A stretch of DNA of 32,713 nucleotides from NCBI GenBank assembly GCA_964505325.1, contig CAZDHT010000029.1:1-32713 (forward strand). The letters are read 5' to 3'. Each line of letters opens with the position of its first letter. The stretch's first letter is position 1. Positions 8,784 to 16,600 of this stretch are shown in pieces. Position numbers and translations under genes: made by a program. The notes beneath the pieces were generated by a model that had not been told where the DNA came from, did no database searches, and worked only from the letters and a program-made list of their open reading frames with translations. The DNA comes from CAZDHT01 sp964505325. Lineage in GTDB: Bacteria; Planctomycetota; PUPC01.

Positions 8784-9413
8784 ATGCGTCACGTTCTGCT
8801 TGCTGTAACCATCGTGCTGGCGGTCGGCCTTGCCGCCTCGCACGTGTTTTCGGCCGGGGCACCCGCCCCCGGTAATCTCATCAGCAATTCGTCCCTCGAG
8901 AAGCGCAGCGGACCACGCAGGGACTACCCCCAAGAGCCCTGGGGCTACGGGCTTCTCGACACCCTGGCCCGGAGTCCTTTCGCAGACTGGGGTTTCTCCG
9001 GCTATTTCGACGGCGGGGACTACGACATCAAGCTCGGCAAGGGGCACACCGGCAAGCATTCCGCCCGACTGGTCTGCCGCAAAAAGGCACGCGCGGGAAT
9101 CTGCACCGACATTATCAGAGTGAAGCCCGGGACGAAACTCCGCTTCCGCGGTTTCTTCAGAGCGATTGACGCGAAGGGCAAGTGCTTCGTCAATTTCGAG
9201 GGCGACCCCGGTGAAGGATGGGCTCGGATCGACCTCCCCAAGGCGGACAACTACGACTGGACCGAGGTCACCGGAGTTGTTACCGTCAAACCGCCGAGAG
9301 GGAAGCGAAAAGCCGACGCCGACGGCAACGTCCGAATCGTCGTCTTCATCTACACCAAGGCCTACGGCGAACTGTGGATCGACGACGTGAGTCTCACCCC
9401 GGTCCGTCACTGA
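8784..9413 (+). CDS. stand-alone secreted CBM4/9-like carbohydrate-binding module
   Basis: This 209-residue protein consists of a signal peptide (residues 1-24) and one jelly-roll module. The module is clearly paralogous to residues 22-200 of the enzyme at 6481: both open with NLISN, share RSPF.DWGF, GK.S...C.KK, RVKPGTKL/KLKPGSIL, GEGW/GDGW and YDW, and close with a WIDD strand. It has no catalytic domain, so it most likely binds the glycan that the neighbouring GH123-like enzymes attack, either as a targeting or a capture protein. A GGGAGGG ribosome binding site lies in the 14-bp gap after the upstream gene, which suggests translational proximity and one transcript. Binding specificity cannot be read from the sequence. 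Confidence 0.8.
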   Translation: MRHVLLAVTIVLAVGLAASHVFSAGAPAPGNLISNSSLEKRSGPRRDYPQEPWGYGLLDTLARSPFADWGFSGYFDGGDYDIKLGKGHTGKHSARLVCRKKARAGICTDIIRVKPGTKLRFRGFFRAIDAKGKCFVNFEGDPGEGWARIDLPKADNYDWTEVTGVVTVKPPRGKRKADADGNVRIVVFIYTKAYGELWIDDVSLTPVRH

Positions 9414-9451
9414 GTGGCCTCCGCGGCACAGCCCAACACAGGGAGACCACC

Positions 9452-9505
9452 ATGATGCCCCGTGACTTCGCCGCATTGATGGACGGCGGACTCGTTGTGC
9501 CGTGA
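9452..9505 (+). other. 17-codon mini-ORF with ribosome binding site
   Basis: GGGAGACCACC precedes an ATG and 17 codons ending in TGA at 9503-9505. It lies in the 193-bp gap before the TIM-barrel gene. It could be a leader ORF or the 5' stub of a lost gene. There is no homology that I recognise. Confidence 0.25.
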
Positions 9506-9606
9506 GTATCGCGCCGTTTCCGCCCAGTCCGGCTCAGCGCTCCGTCCGCGAGGCCAGGTCGAGATGAAGGCGCCGTGAGAAGCAGGGAGATCAGGGAACC
9601 GACTTC

Positions 9607-10452
9607 ATGTACAAACCCAAATTCGGTTTATCGGCTTCCTATCGGATGGACTCCGAGCCGAATGAGATAATCTCGCAACTGCGGAAGTTCAATTTCACGT
9701 CGGTCGAACTCAACTTCAAGTACATCGAGCGCCACCGCCCGTACGTGCACGAGTTCGCGGAAGTTCTGGAATGCGTGACCTGTCACCTGCCTCACTCCGC
9801 GGGGAACCAGCCCCTCACCGCGGACCCCATGGAGGACGCCGCGATTCTTGACCGGCAGAAGAGACACATGGAATTCGCGGTTTCAGTCGGGTGCCGAACT
9901 TTCGCGTTCCATCTGGGCAACGTATGCGGGCAGACACTCGACCAATACTGGCGGCGGTCGATCGATTTCGCGCGGCAACTCGGGCGGATGGCCTCGGAAT
10001 TGGGCGCAGTCGTCGGGCTCGAGAACTCACTTCCCGTCGTGGGCACGGCGAAGGTCGCCAGGCGATTCCTCGACGAGGTCGCTATGGACGAAATCGGACT
10101 GACCCTCGACACCGGGCACTTCTGGAGCATACTACAGGAGGACGAGTTCGGGAAATACCGGGAGAACCCGCGGCGATGTACCGACGAGGGAGCACAGCAG
10201 TTGAACGCCCTGTGCAACGACATGGCTGGCACCGTGGCCGACAAGATCGTCGGGATACACATCCACAACCTGCGTTCCAGTGACTGGCTCGATCACCAGG
10301 CGGTCGACCGCGGCGTAATGGACTACACGGCGCTTTTCGAGATTCTCCGCGCGAGCGGCTACAACCGAACCATCACCGTCGAGCTGCGACCCACCGGGGA
10401 TTGGAGCGCATTCGAATCATCCGCAGAATATCTTCGGCGGTTCATGGCCTGA
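9607..10452 (+). CDS. sugar phosphate isomerase/epimerase-like TIM-barrel protein
   Basis: This 281-residue cytoplasmic protein belongs to the xylose-isomerase-like TIM-barrel superfamily (AP_endonuc_2), which includes hydroxypyruvate isomerase, tagatose/psicose epimerases, inosose dehydratase and endonuclease IV. The metal site is intact: Glu139 (VGLEN), Asp168 with His171 (LTLDTGH), His218 (IHIHNL) and Glu259 (VELRP). It lacks a signal peptide. Its position at the end of the GH123 cluster suggests a role in handling the sugar released outside, but the substrate is not predictable. The start has only a weak GGGA-type ribosome binding site. Length is normal for the family. Confidence 0.82.
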   Translation: MYKPKFGLSASYRMDSEPNEIISQLRKFNFTSVELNFKYIERHRPYVHEFAEVLECVTCHLPHSAGNQPLTADPMEDAAILDRQKRHMEFAVSVGCRTFAFHLGNVCGQTLDQYWRRSIDFARQLGRMASELGAVVGLENSLPVVGTAKVARRFLDEVAMDEIGLTLDTGHFWSILQEDEFGKYRENPRRCTDEGAQQLNALCNDMAGTVADKIVGIHIHNLRSSDWLDHQAVDRGVMDYTALFEILRASGYNRTITVELRPTGDWSAFESSAEYLRRFMA

Positions 10453-10541
10453 GATTGTCCGGGTAACGAGCAGTTCTTGATGGACCACCCGGCGCTTTTC
10501 GAGCACCTGTATTTCACGCACCCCGGCTGGTACGCGGGCGG

Positions 10542-10991
10542 CTACTTGAGCCACTCGTAGAGGTCGTAGTGGTCGCGGGTCATCCCTATCGCCCGGTAGA
10601 CTTTCTGGGCGCGGCGGTTGGATTTCTCGACGAACAGGCGGAGCCCCTTGAGCCGGGTCGATCGCTCGACGCGACGCTTGAGGTGCAGATAGAGCCGCCG
10701 GAATACGCCCCGCCGTCGCGCCTCGGGAACGACGTAGACGGAATGGATCCACAGCACGGCGCCGTTGCGCCAGTCGCTCCACTCGGGCAGCACCAGCGTC
10801 ACGCCGACGGGGTGCCCGTCTTCCTCCGCCACCCAGTAGCACCCCTTGCTCGGGTCCCGGAAGACCGCCCGGACGCCGCGCCTCACCGTCGCCTTGTCGA
10901 GGTGAATCTCCTCGGTCTCCAGGGCCATCCGGAGCTGGAACCCGACGATGGTGTTCACATCGCTCGGCCGCCCCTTGCGGACTTTGATCAT
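10542..10991 (-). CDS. GNAT-family N-acetyltransferase
   Basis: This is a 149-residue, single-domain, complete GNAT. The N-terminus (MIKVRKGRPSDVNTIVGFQ) is the usual first strand and helix. WVAEEDGHPVGV is the beta2-beta3 hairpin. WIHSVYVVPEARRRGVFRRL (81-100) is motif A with the pyrophosphate-binding RRRGVF loop, and NRRAQKVYRAIGM is motif B. The substrate is unknown; the similarity is to the large group of small-molecule or protein acetyltransferases. The start lies 5 bp after the stop of the deleted nitroreductase, so it is probably read from the same minus-strand transcript as the alpha/beta hydrolase. A truncated paralogue lies at 867-1097 in the same orientation. Confidence 0.88.
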   Translation of the reverse strand: MIKVRKGRPSDVNTIVGFQLRMALETEEIHLDKATVRRGVRAVFRDPSKGCYWVAEEDGHPVGVTLVLPEWSDWRNGAVLWIHSVYVVPEARRRGVFRRLYLHLKRRVERSTRLKGLRLFVEKSNRRAQKVYRAIGMTRDHYDLYEWLK

Positions 10992-10996
10992 TCCGC

Positions 10997-11170
10997 TCAG
11001 GCCCCCGCCCCTCGCTGGCCGTATTTCTCGTAGTGCACGATTTCGGCCAAGGGCCGTTTCGGCGCCGCCCGGCCCGCTTCGAGAATCTTCATCACGTCGG
11101 CTTCGGGAACGTCACCCGGTTTGAACTCGCGGACGCTCCGGCGGAGTCGTATCGCCTCGAAAAGGTCCAC
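10997..11170 (-). pseudogene. internally deleted nitroreductase (first and last segments fused in frame)
   Basis: This 57-codon frame starts with GTG at 11170, which has a strong GGAGGAG ribosome binding site, and ends with TGA at 10997-10999. Residues 1-37 read VDLFEAIRLRRSVREFK..VPEADVMKILEAGRAAP, the standard N-terminus of nitroreductase-family flavoproteins, including the RRSVR FMN-phosphate motif. Residues 38-57 (KRPLAEIVHYEKYGQ...) are the standard C-terminus of the same family. The central 110 or so residues, which hold most of the FMN site and the dimer core, are missing, and the join is in frame. It is either a decayed gene or an expressed micro-remnant. It lies 38 bp after the hydrolase and 5 bp before the GNAT. 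Confidence 0.8.
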
Positions 11171-11208
11171 CGGATCTCTCCTCCTGCAAACCCCGTCCTA
11201 CGGCCATC

Positions 11209-12180
11209 TCACGGTCGAGTATCGCTTCCTTTCCCCGGAGTCGGCGTTCGTCCGTTCTTTCGTGGCGGCCGCCCTCCGTGAAGGAAGAACTCGAGCAGCT
11301 CTTCAGACTCAAAGAACACATCGGCCGGCTCGTGTCGCTGGCCGAGTCTCCCAATCAGCCTTGCGTTCCCGCCCAGGCGCCGGTAGCGCCGGATCAGTTC
11401 GCCGCTGTGCGCGGCCAGCGGGACCAGCCTGTCTTCGATCCCGTGCAGGCTCAACAGGGGGACCTTGGCCGCCACGAGCAAGGCCAGGCGATCCAGCGGA
11501 TTGTGCTGTTTGAACTGGTTGCGCAGCTCGGCTTCGTTGCGCTTCTCGCGTTCGGTCTCCGGCAGCTTGTCCCACTCGGCCTTCTTCGCCTTCCGGCCCG
11601 CCAGGTCGTAGATCCGCGCGAAGAACGGCGTCACCGAGATCTTGCAGACCGGGTAGATCGCGCCGATGCACTGGACCTTCTTGGGGTGGTCCGCTGCCCA
11701 GTTCAGCACCATCAGGCCGCCGCGGCTTTGCGCGAAGAGACAAGGCTTCGCCGAGAGCTTGAACTCCTCCACCACAAACTCGTGGAACCTGGTGAACTGC
11801 TCGCGGCCCTTCGGGTTGCCCCACGACTCGCCCACATCCACCGCGCAGATCGCGGATCCGCCACCCAGGAGCCGCGAGAACAGCCAGTCATTCCACGGGT
11901 TCGGATAGCGAACGCGGCCCCGCTCGTCCCGCAGTGCAGGAGCGAACCACACCCACGACGTGGGGCCTTTCTCCGCCCGCTTTTTCGGGAGGATGACGAA
12001 CGCGCGGTTCCCGGTCTCGGGGAGTCGAAAGTCCAGCCGTTCACAGCCGTATTGCCTGGAGCGGGTCATCCGGACTTTGGGCCGAGGCTTGGCCGCCTCC
12101 TTCGCGCCCGCCCGGGGCGCCATCGGCACCAGAAGGGCGAGGCAGGCAATCCCGCGCAGGAGCAGATGTTTCCTTCCCAT
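11209..12180 (-). CDS. secreted alpha/beta hydrolase
   Basis: This 323-residue exported protein has a signal peptide (RKHLLLRGIACLALLVP, cleavage near Ala26) and an alpha/beta-hydrolase fold. The nucleophile elbow is A-Q-S-R-G-G with Ser152. The acid is probably Asp250 in GIEDRLVP and the base His283 in GQRHEP, so a full Ser-Asp-His triad can be placed in order. The elbow has Ala rather than Gly at the first position. It resembles esterase or prolyl-oligopeptidase-like hydrolases used in plant or algal polymer degradation, but no specific family is clear. It is the first gene of a probable three-gene unit with the deleted nitroreductase and GNAT. A promoter-like pair lies at 12231-12259. Confidence 0.72.
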   Translation of the reverse strand: MGRKHLLLRGIACLALLVPMAPRAGAKEAAKPRPKVRMTRSRQYGCERLDFRLPETGNRAFVILPKKRAEKGPTSWVWFAPALRDERGRVRYPNPWNDWLFSRLLGGGSAICAVDVGESWGNPKGREQFTRFHEFVVEEFKLSAKPCLFAQSRGGLMVLNWAADHPKKVQCIGAIYPVCKISVTPFFARIYDLAGRKAKKAEWDKLPETEREKRNEAELRNQFKQHNPLDRLALLVAAKVPLLSLHGIEDRLVPLAAHSGELIRRYRRLGGNARLIGRLGQRHEPADVFFESEELLEFFLHGGRPPRKNGRTPTPGKGSDTRP

Positions 12181-12230
12181 CGGGAACCCCCGTAAGCCGG
12201 AGAAGGTGTCCTTTCACTTGGCTGTGTTAC

Positions 12231-12259
12231 AACTTACCAAGAAAACGCCCCGACGGCAA
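12231..12259 (-). promoter_or_regulatory. candidate sigma70 promoter for the alpha/beta hydrolase unit
   Basis: On the minus strand TTGCCG (12259-12254) is followed after 17 nt by TAAGTT (12236-12231), which carries an upstream TGG (extended -10). It lies about 50 bp before the start codon at 12180. The -10 box is a weak match. Confidence 0.35.
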
Positions 12260-12290
12260 CGCAAAAGCGACAAATTCGAGTCCCGTTCCG

Positions 12291-13472
12291 TCAACCCGGC
12301 TCCTCGATGGTGGCCAGAGCAACGGCCAGCTTGCAGCAGTTGGCGAAGTGCCCCAGGTCCGCGTACTCCTGCGGAGAGTGACACTGAAACCCGCCGATGC
12401 CGACGGAGACCGTGGGAATGCCGAACGCGACGAAATGATTCGAGTCCATCCCCCCGTCGTGGCTGACCAGCGCTGCCTCGATCCCGCACGACTTCGCGGC
12501 GGTCTGCGCGAGCTTGACCACCGGTGCGTCGTCAGGCAGGGCGAACGGCTCATACGTCGGGCCCTGCGAGAAGCTGACGCTGCACGCCTCGCCATTCTCA
12601 CTCTTCACTTGTTCGGCGGCGCGGCGGAACGCGTCCTGCCAGGCGCCGATGACCTTCTTGCGGAAGTCGTGGCTGTGCGAGCGGAACTCGGCCAGGCCGT
12701 AGAGGTGGGGCATCACGACGTTGCTGCCGGTGCCGCCCTTCAAGATGCCGAGGTTGGTGCGGGCGTCGCCATCCGGCTTCTCGACGTAGCCGAACCAACC
12801 GTCGCGGCCGATCTCGGCAAGGGCGAGGGCCTCGACCATCGCCGCGGAGGCGCCTTTCTGCGGCCGTCCGCCGTGTGCGGCGATCCCCTCGATCTCGATG
12901 TTCATTCGCTCCGTGCCGATGATCTTCGTGACCAACTCGTCGCTCTTGCCGCCGTCGAATTCGAAGCCGAAGACGGGCAGCTCAGGCCCAAGCTGCCCAA
13001 CATCCAATCCCCGCGCCCCGACCAGGCCGACCTCTTCCTGCACGGTGATAAGCACAGTAACCGGTGGATGGTCGCCGTCGAGCTCCTGTAGGGCTTTGAT
13101 GGCGTGCAGCATCGCCGCGCACCCGCAACGAGCGTCGGCGCCGAGCGCCTTGCCTTCCGCGTCATTGACCACGCGGTCGCCCTCGACGCGCGGCTTGCAC
13201 CCCACGGCCGGCGGCACGGTATCCATGTGCGTAGCCAGCATCCGGCGCGGGCCGCCGCGCACCCCGTCCAGGCGGATGTAAAGATTGCCCGTGTTGCCGC
13301 CGTAGTCGCTCTGCTCGTATGTCTTGTCGCTCGACATCGCGCCGCGCGGGACGCCGAGTTCGAGGCACGCGTTGATGAGATACTGCTCCACCTTCTTCTC
13401 ATCGCCCGGTGGGCCGGGGATCGGCAGCAGCTCCATCAGACACCTCATCGCCGCTTGTTCGTCGTAGGTCAT
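12291..13472 (-). CDS. M20-family zinc peptidase (PepT-like tripeptidase)
   Basis: This is a 393-residue cytoplasmic exopeptidase. The start at 13472 is preceded by AAGGAG with 6-nt spacing; the frame is open 13 codons further up but without a ribosome binding site. The M20 dinuclear zinc site can be followed: His82 and Asp84 in ATHMDTVPP, Asp113 in GADARCG, the Glu146-Glu147 catalytic pair in QEEVG, and the acidic FEFD at about 170-173. A lid/dimerisation domain (IEGIAAHGGRPQKGASA) interrupts the catalytic domain, as usual. SHDGGMDSNHF near the end fits the last metal region. Relatives cleave the N-terminal residue from tripeptides or short peptides. Gene order next to M55 peptidases suggests peptide salvage. 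Confidence 0.88.
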   Translation of the reverse strand: MTYDEQAAMRCLMELLPIPGPPGDEKKVEQYLINACLELGVPRGAMSSDKTYEQSDYGGNTGNLYIRLDGVRGGPRRMLATHMDTVPPAVGCKPRVEGDRVVNDAEGKALGADARCGCAAMLHAIKALQELDGDHPPVTVLITVQEEVGLVGARGLDVGQLGPELPVFGFEFDGGKSDELVTKIIGTERMNIEIEGIAAHGGRPQKGASAAMVEALALAEIGRDGWFGYVEKPDGDARTNLGILKGGTGSNVVMPHLYGLAEFRSHSHDFRKKVIGAWQDAFRRAAEQVKSENGEACSVSFSQGPTYEPFALPDDAPVVKLAQTAAKSCGIEAALVSHDGGMDSNHFVAFGIPTVSVGIGGFQCHSPQEYADLGHFANCCKLAVALATIEEPG

Positions 13473-13694
13473 TGGCATCTCCTTCAATGAAAAGCGCGTG
13501 CAAGCTTCCACGGTATCCTATCGGCCGACTTCAGTGCTGTCAATCGCGCCGGGCACGTTGCCCCGCCCGGCGGTCGGTCGCTGTGGCGGGGAGCCGGAGG
13601 TTGTGATACAATATTCCGAGGCGGTGTTCACCGGCCAGAGGAACCGACCATCGGACGCAAGGAACCGCGCACGCCAGCAGCATTCACCGGGCCG

Positions 13695-16600
13695 ATGCGG
13701 GTGATGCTCGTGCTGGCGCTCTGTGGTGCACACGCCGCGCGGGCCGGCGAACCCAAGCCCCCGAGTGCCGCGCGCAAGACCCAGCGCAAGGACCCGTACA
13801 AAGACGCCTACGCGAAGTACAAACCCGACTTCCTGAATCTGATCCAGCAGAGGTCCGGTTACGGCCGTGCGTTCAGGGGCTGGGTCCAGCCCGAGAAGAA
13901 GATGCGCCTTTCTTCCGAGCCGAGCTTCTTCACGCTGAACTACATCCAGGAGGACTCTCGGGCCAACGCGCTGGTCGACGCCGCGCTGGAGAAGGAGGCG
14001 CAAGGGAGGTTCCGCGACGCGCTGAAGATGTATCAGATCGTCATCGAGAAACACCCCCGCGAGCTCTACCGAATCTCGAACTTCGGGGTGTTCGTTCCCA
14101 TTTCGCAGTACTGCCAGCGCCGCATTCTGAGCTTTCCGCGCGGGGACCTGGCGCATTACCGGACCCTGTTCGACGCCCGCGCCAGGGAGACGTTCGAGAA
14201 CGCTCGCCGGAAGCACTCGCTGATCGGGCTCTCCGAGGTCGTGGACACCATGCTCGCCACCTCGTACGGAGGCCGGGCGATACTCGAACTGGGGAATTCC
14301 GCTCTCGACACCGGCCACTATCTGGAGGCGCTGGAGCGGTTCGGCACGATACGCGACTTCTTCCCCGACCGCGAGCTTCGCACGCCGGAGCTCGATCTCA
14401 AGGTCGCTTACTGCCGCAAGATGCTGGGCGCTCAGGGGGCCGAGCCCCGCGGCGCCAGGGCCAAGGGCGAACTCTCGCCGGAGCAACTGAATCGCCTCAA
14501 GCAGGTCCTCACGGAGGCGCGTCCTGAAAGGCCGCCCTACCACTCGCAGTTGGCCAGCGGGCCGCACGTGGCCGCCGACGACTACACGCTTTTCCCGCCG
14601 ACGGCCGATCCGCTGATGCTGACCGAGCCGGTATGGACGCAGACCGTGCCCGGCTCGCAGGTCATCGGCTGGCGAAACCAGGAGCACTACGTGTTTTCGC
14701 AGCCGGTCGTTTCCGGCAACAGCATCATCTACCGCTACAAGAACGTTGTCTACTGCCGCTCGATCCTGAACGGAGAACTCCGCTGGGAGAACGAGCTGGG
14801 CGGGCGGGCCGTCTGGCAGAACCGCAACGAGCGGCAGTATCCAATGGAAGACGTGGTCGTACAGGACGGCCTGGTCTTTTCGGTCATCTCGAAGGGCGGC
14901 CCGTCGCTGGTTGCGCTGGACGAGGTGACCGGACAACTGAAATGGGCGTACGGGCCGATGGTCGCGGCGACGGAAGAAGAGGCCCGAATGCGCTTCGAGG
15001 CCGCCCCCGCCGGCGGGCCGCGCACGATCTATGCCGGGTACGTGCTCGACAATATCGAGGGCGAAACGCACACGGACACGGAGTACGGCCTGATCGCCTT
15101 CGAGAGCGCCACCGGCCGGCTGCGCTGGCGGCGGGCGCTGTGCTGCTTGGCGCCCGGCAAGTTCTCCGGCGGGTTCGCCGAGAAACGCCGCAACCGAATC
15201 CGCAGCTTCACCAGCCCGCCGCTGTACCACCAGGGCACGGTGTACTATAACACGAACGCGGGGGCCATCGCGGCGGTGGACAGCCGCTCGGGCCGCATCA
15301 AGTGGCTGATGCGCTATCCTTACTGGCCCAGCATCCACGACGCGACCCGCCAGTTCGGCGCCCTCATCCACACCGGCCACTGGTACAAGCATCCCGTCCG
15401 TCCGCACTCGCCGATGTTCTGGTACAACCAGCGCCCGCTGATGGTCGGCGAAGGCCTCTACATCCTGCCCGTCGACACCCGGATGATGCTCTGCCTGGAC
15501 CGCCGCACCGGGCAGGTCCGGTGGAGCAAGGCCAAAGCGACCATCGATTCGCGCGGATACGCGGCGGACACGGGCTGCTCGTACTTGCTGGGACCCACCA
15601 GGGAAGGACATCTGGTGTTGGTCTACAGCGGACGGCTGCATGCCGTGCAACTGATTGACCCCGCGACCGGCAAGACGGTGTGGCGCTCGGGGGACCTGAT
15701 CAAGCGAGAGACCCAGCCCGTGATGAACCTGCCAGGGTTTACGCCGTATCCGTACGCGACCATCCACTTCAACCGCCGCTGGCCCGAGGTCACCGCCCGC
15801 CCGTTCCTCACCTCCGACGACACACTCTACGTCGGACACACGATCCACGTGGACACCGGATACTCCGGCGCCGGCGTCCAGGGCTGGTGTTATCATCTCA
15901 CCCAGCTCTCGCTGGCTTCGCGCCGGATCGTCGAGCAGCGGCGTCACTACAGCTCGGAACTGCTCGCCTATGCCGATCAGTGCATCCGGAGCCTTGCCCC
16001 GCAGACGCTGAAAGAGCTCGAAGACCTCCCGCACAAGAACAAGGACGTCCGGGGGAGGATCGGCGCCTGCAAGGCGGTCATCAAGGACACCGTCCCGGCC
16101 AACCGCTACGGTTCATTCCTGCCCGGCTCCCGAATCACGTTCCGCCGTTACGGGGTACCGTTCGAGTTCCGCTTCAACGTGCGCGAGATCTCGATGGTGT
16201 ACGATCGGCCGGCCGTGGAGAAGGCGATCGCGGGGCGCAACGACCCGGCGGCCATCTTTGCCCGCGCCGAGCTTGCCGCGGCGGAGGCGCGCTACGACGA
16301 GGCCGCCCGGCTGCTGAACACCTGCCTGGCCGCCGTGTCCTCGGAGGACCTCGACTTCCGCGCCACCATCAACCAGTTGCTGTTCCGCATCTACCGCCGG
16401 CTCGCCCGCGCCGCGGTCCGAGCGGGGAACGCGGACCGGGAGCTTCAGAGCTGCCTGGGCATGAGCCGCACGGCCAGCACCCTGGCCGACGAGATCGAGA
16501 CGCTGTTCGCGCTGTCAGAAGCCTACGAACGCAAGGGCGACCTGGCGGCATCGGCCCGCTGCCTGCGGAGCACCATTGCCGTCTACGGCCACCACGAGTA

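Noticed and set aside
6394..8862. 822-codon open frame antisense to the CBM-GH123 gene
   Set aside because: The plus strand here encodes an unmistakable signal peptide, CBM and DUF4091 domain. The antisense frame has no family features and is open because of GC-rich codon bias.
13518..16034. 838-codon open frame antisense to the PQQ gene
   Set aside because: It is a shadow of the PQQ propeller gene, with Arg/Val/Ala-rich low-complexity translation and no ribosome binding site or known motif.
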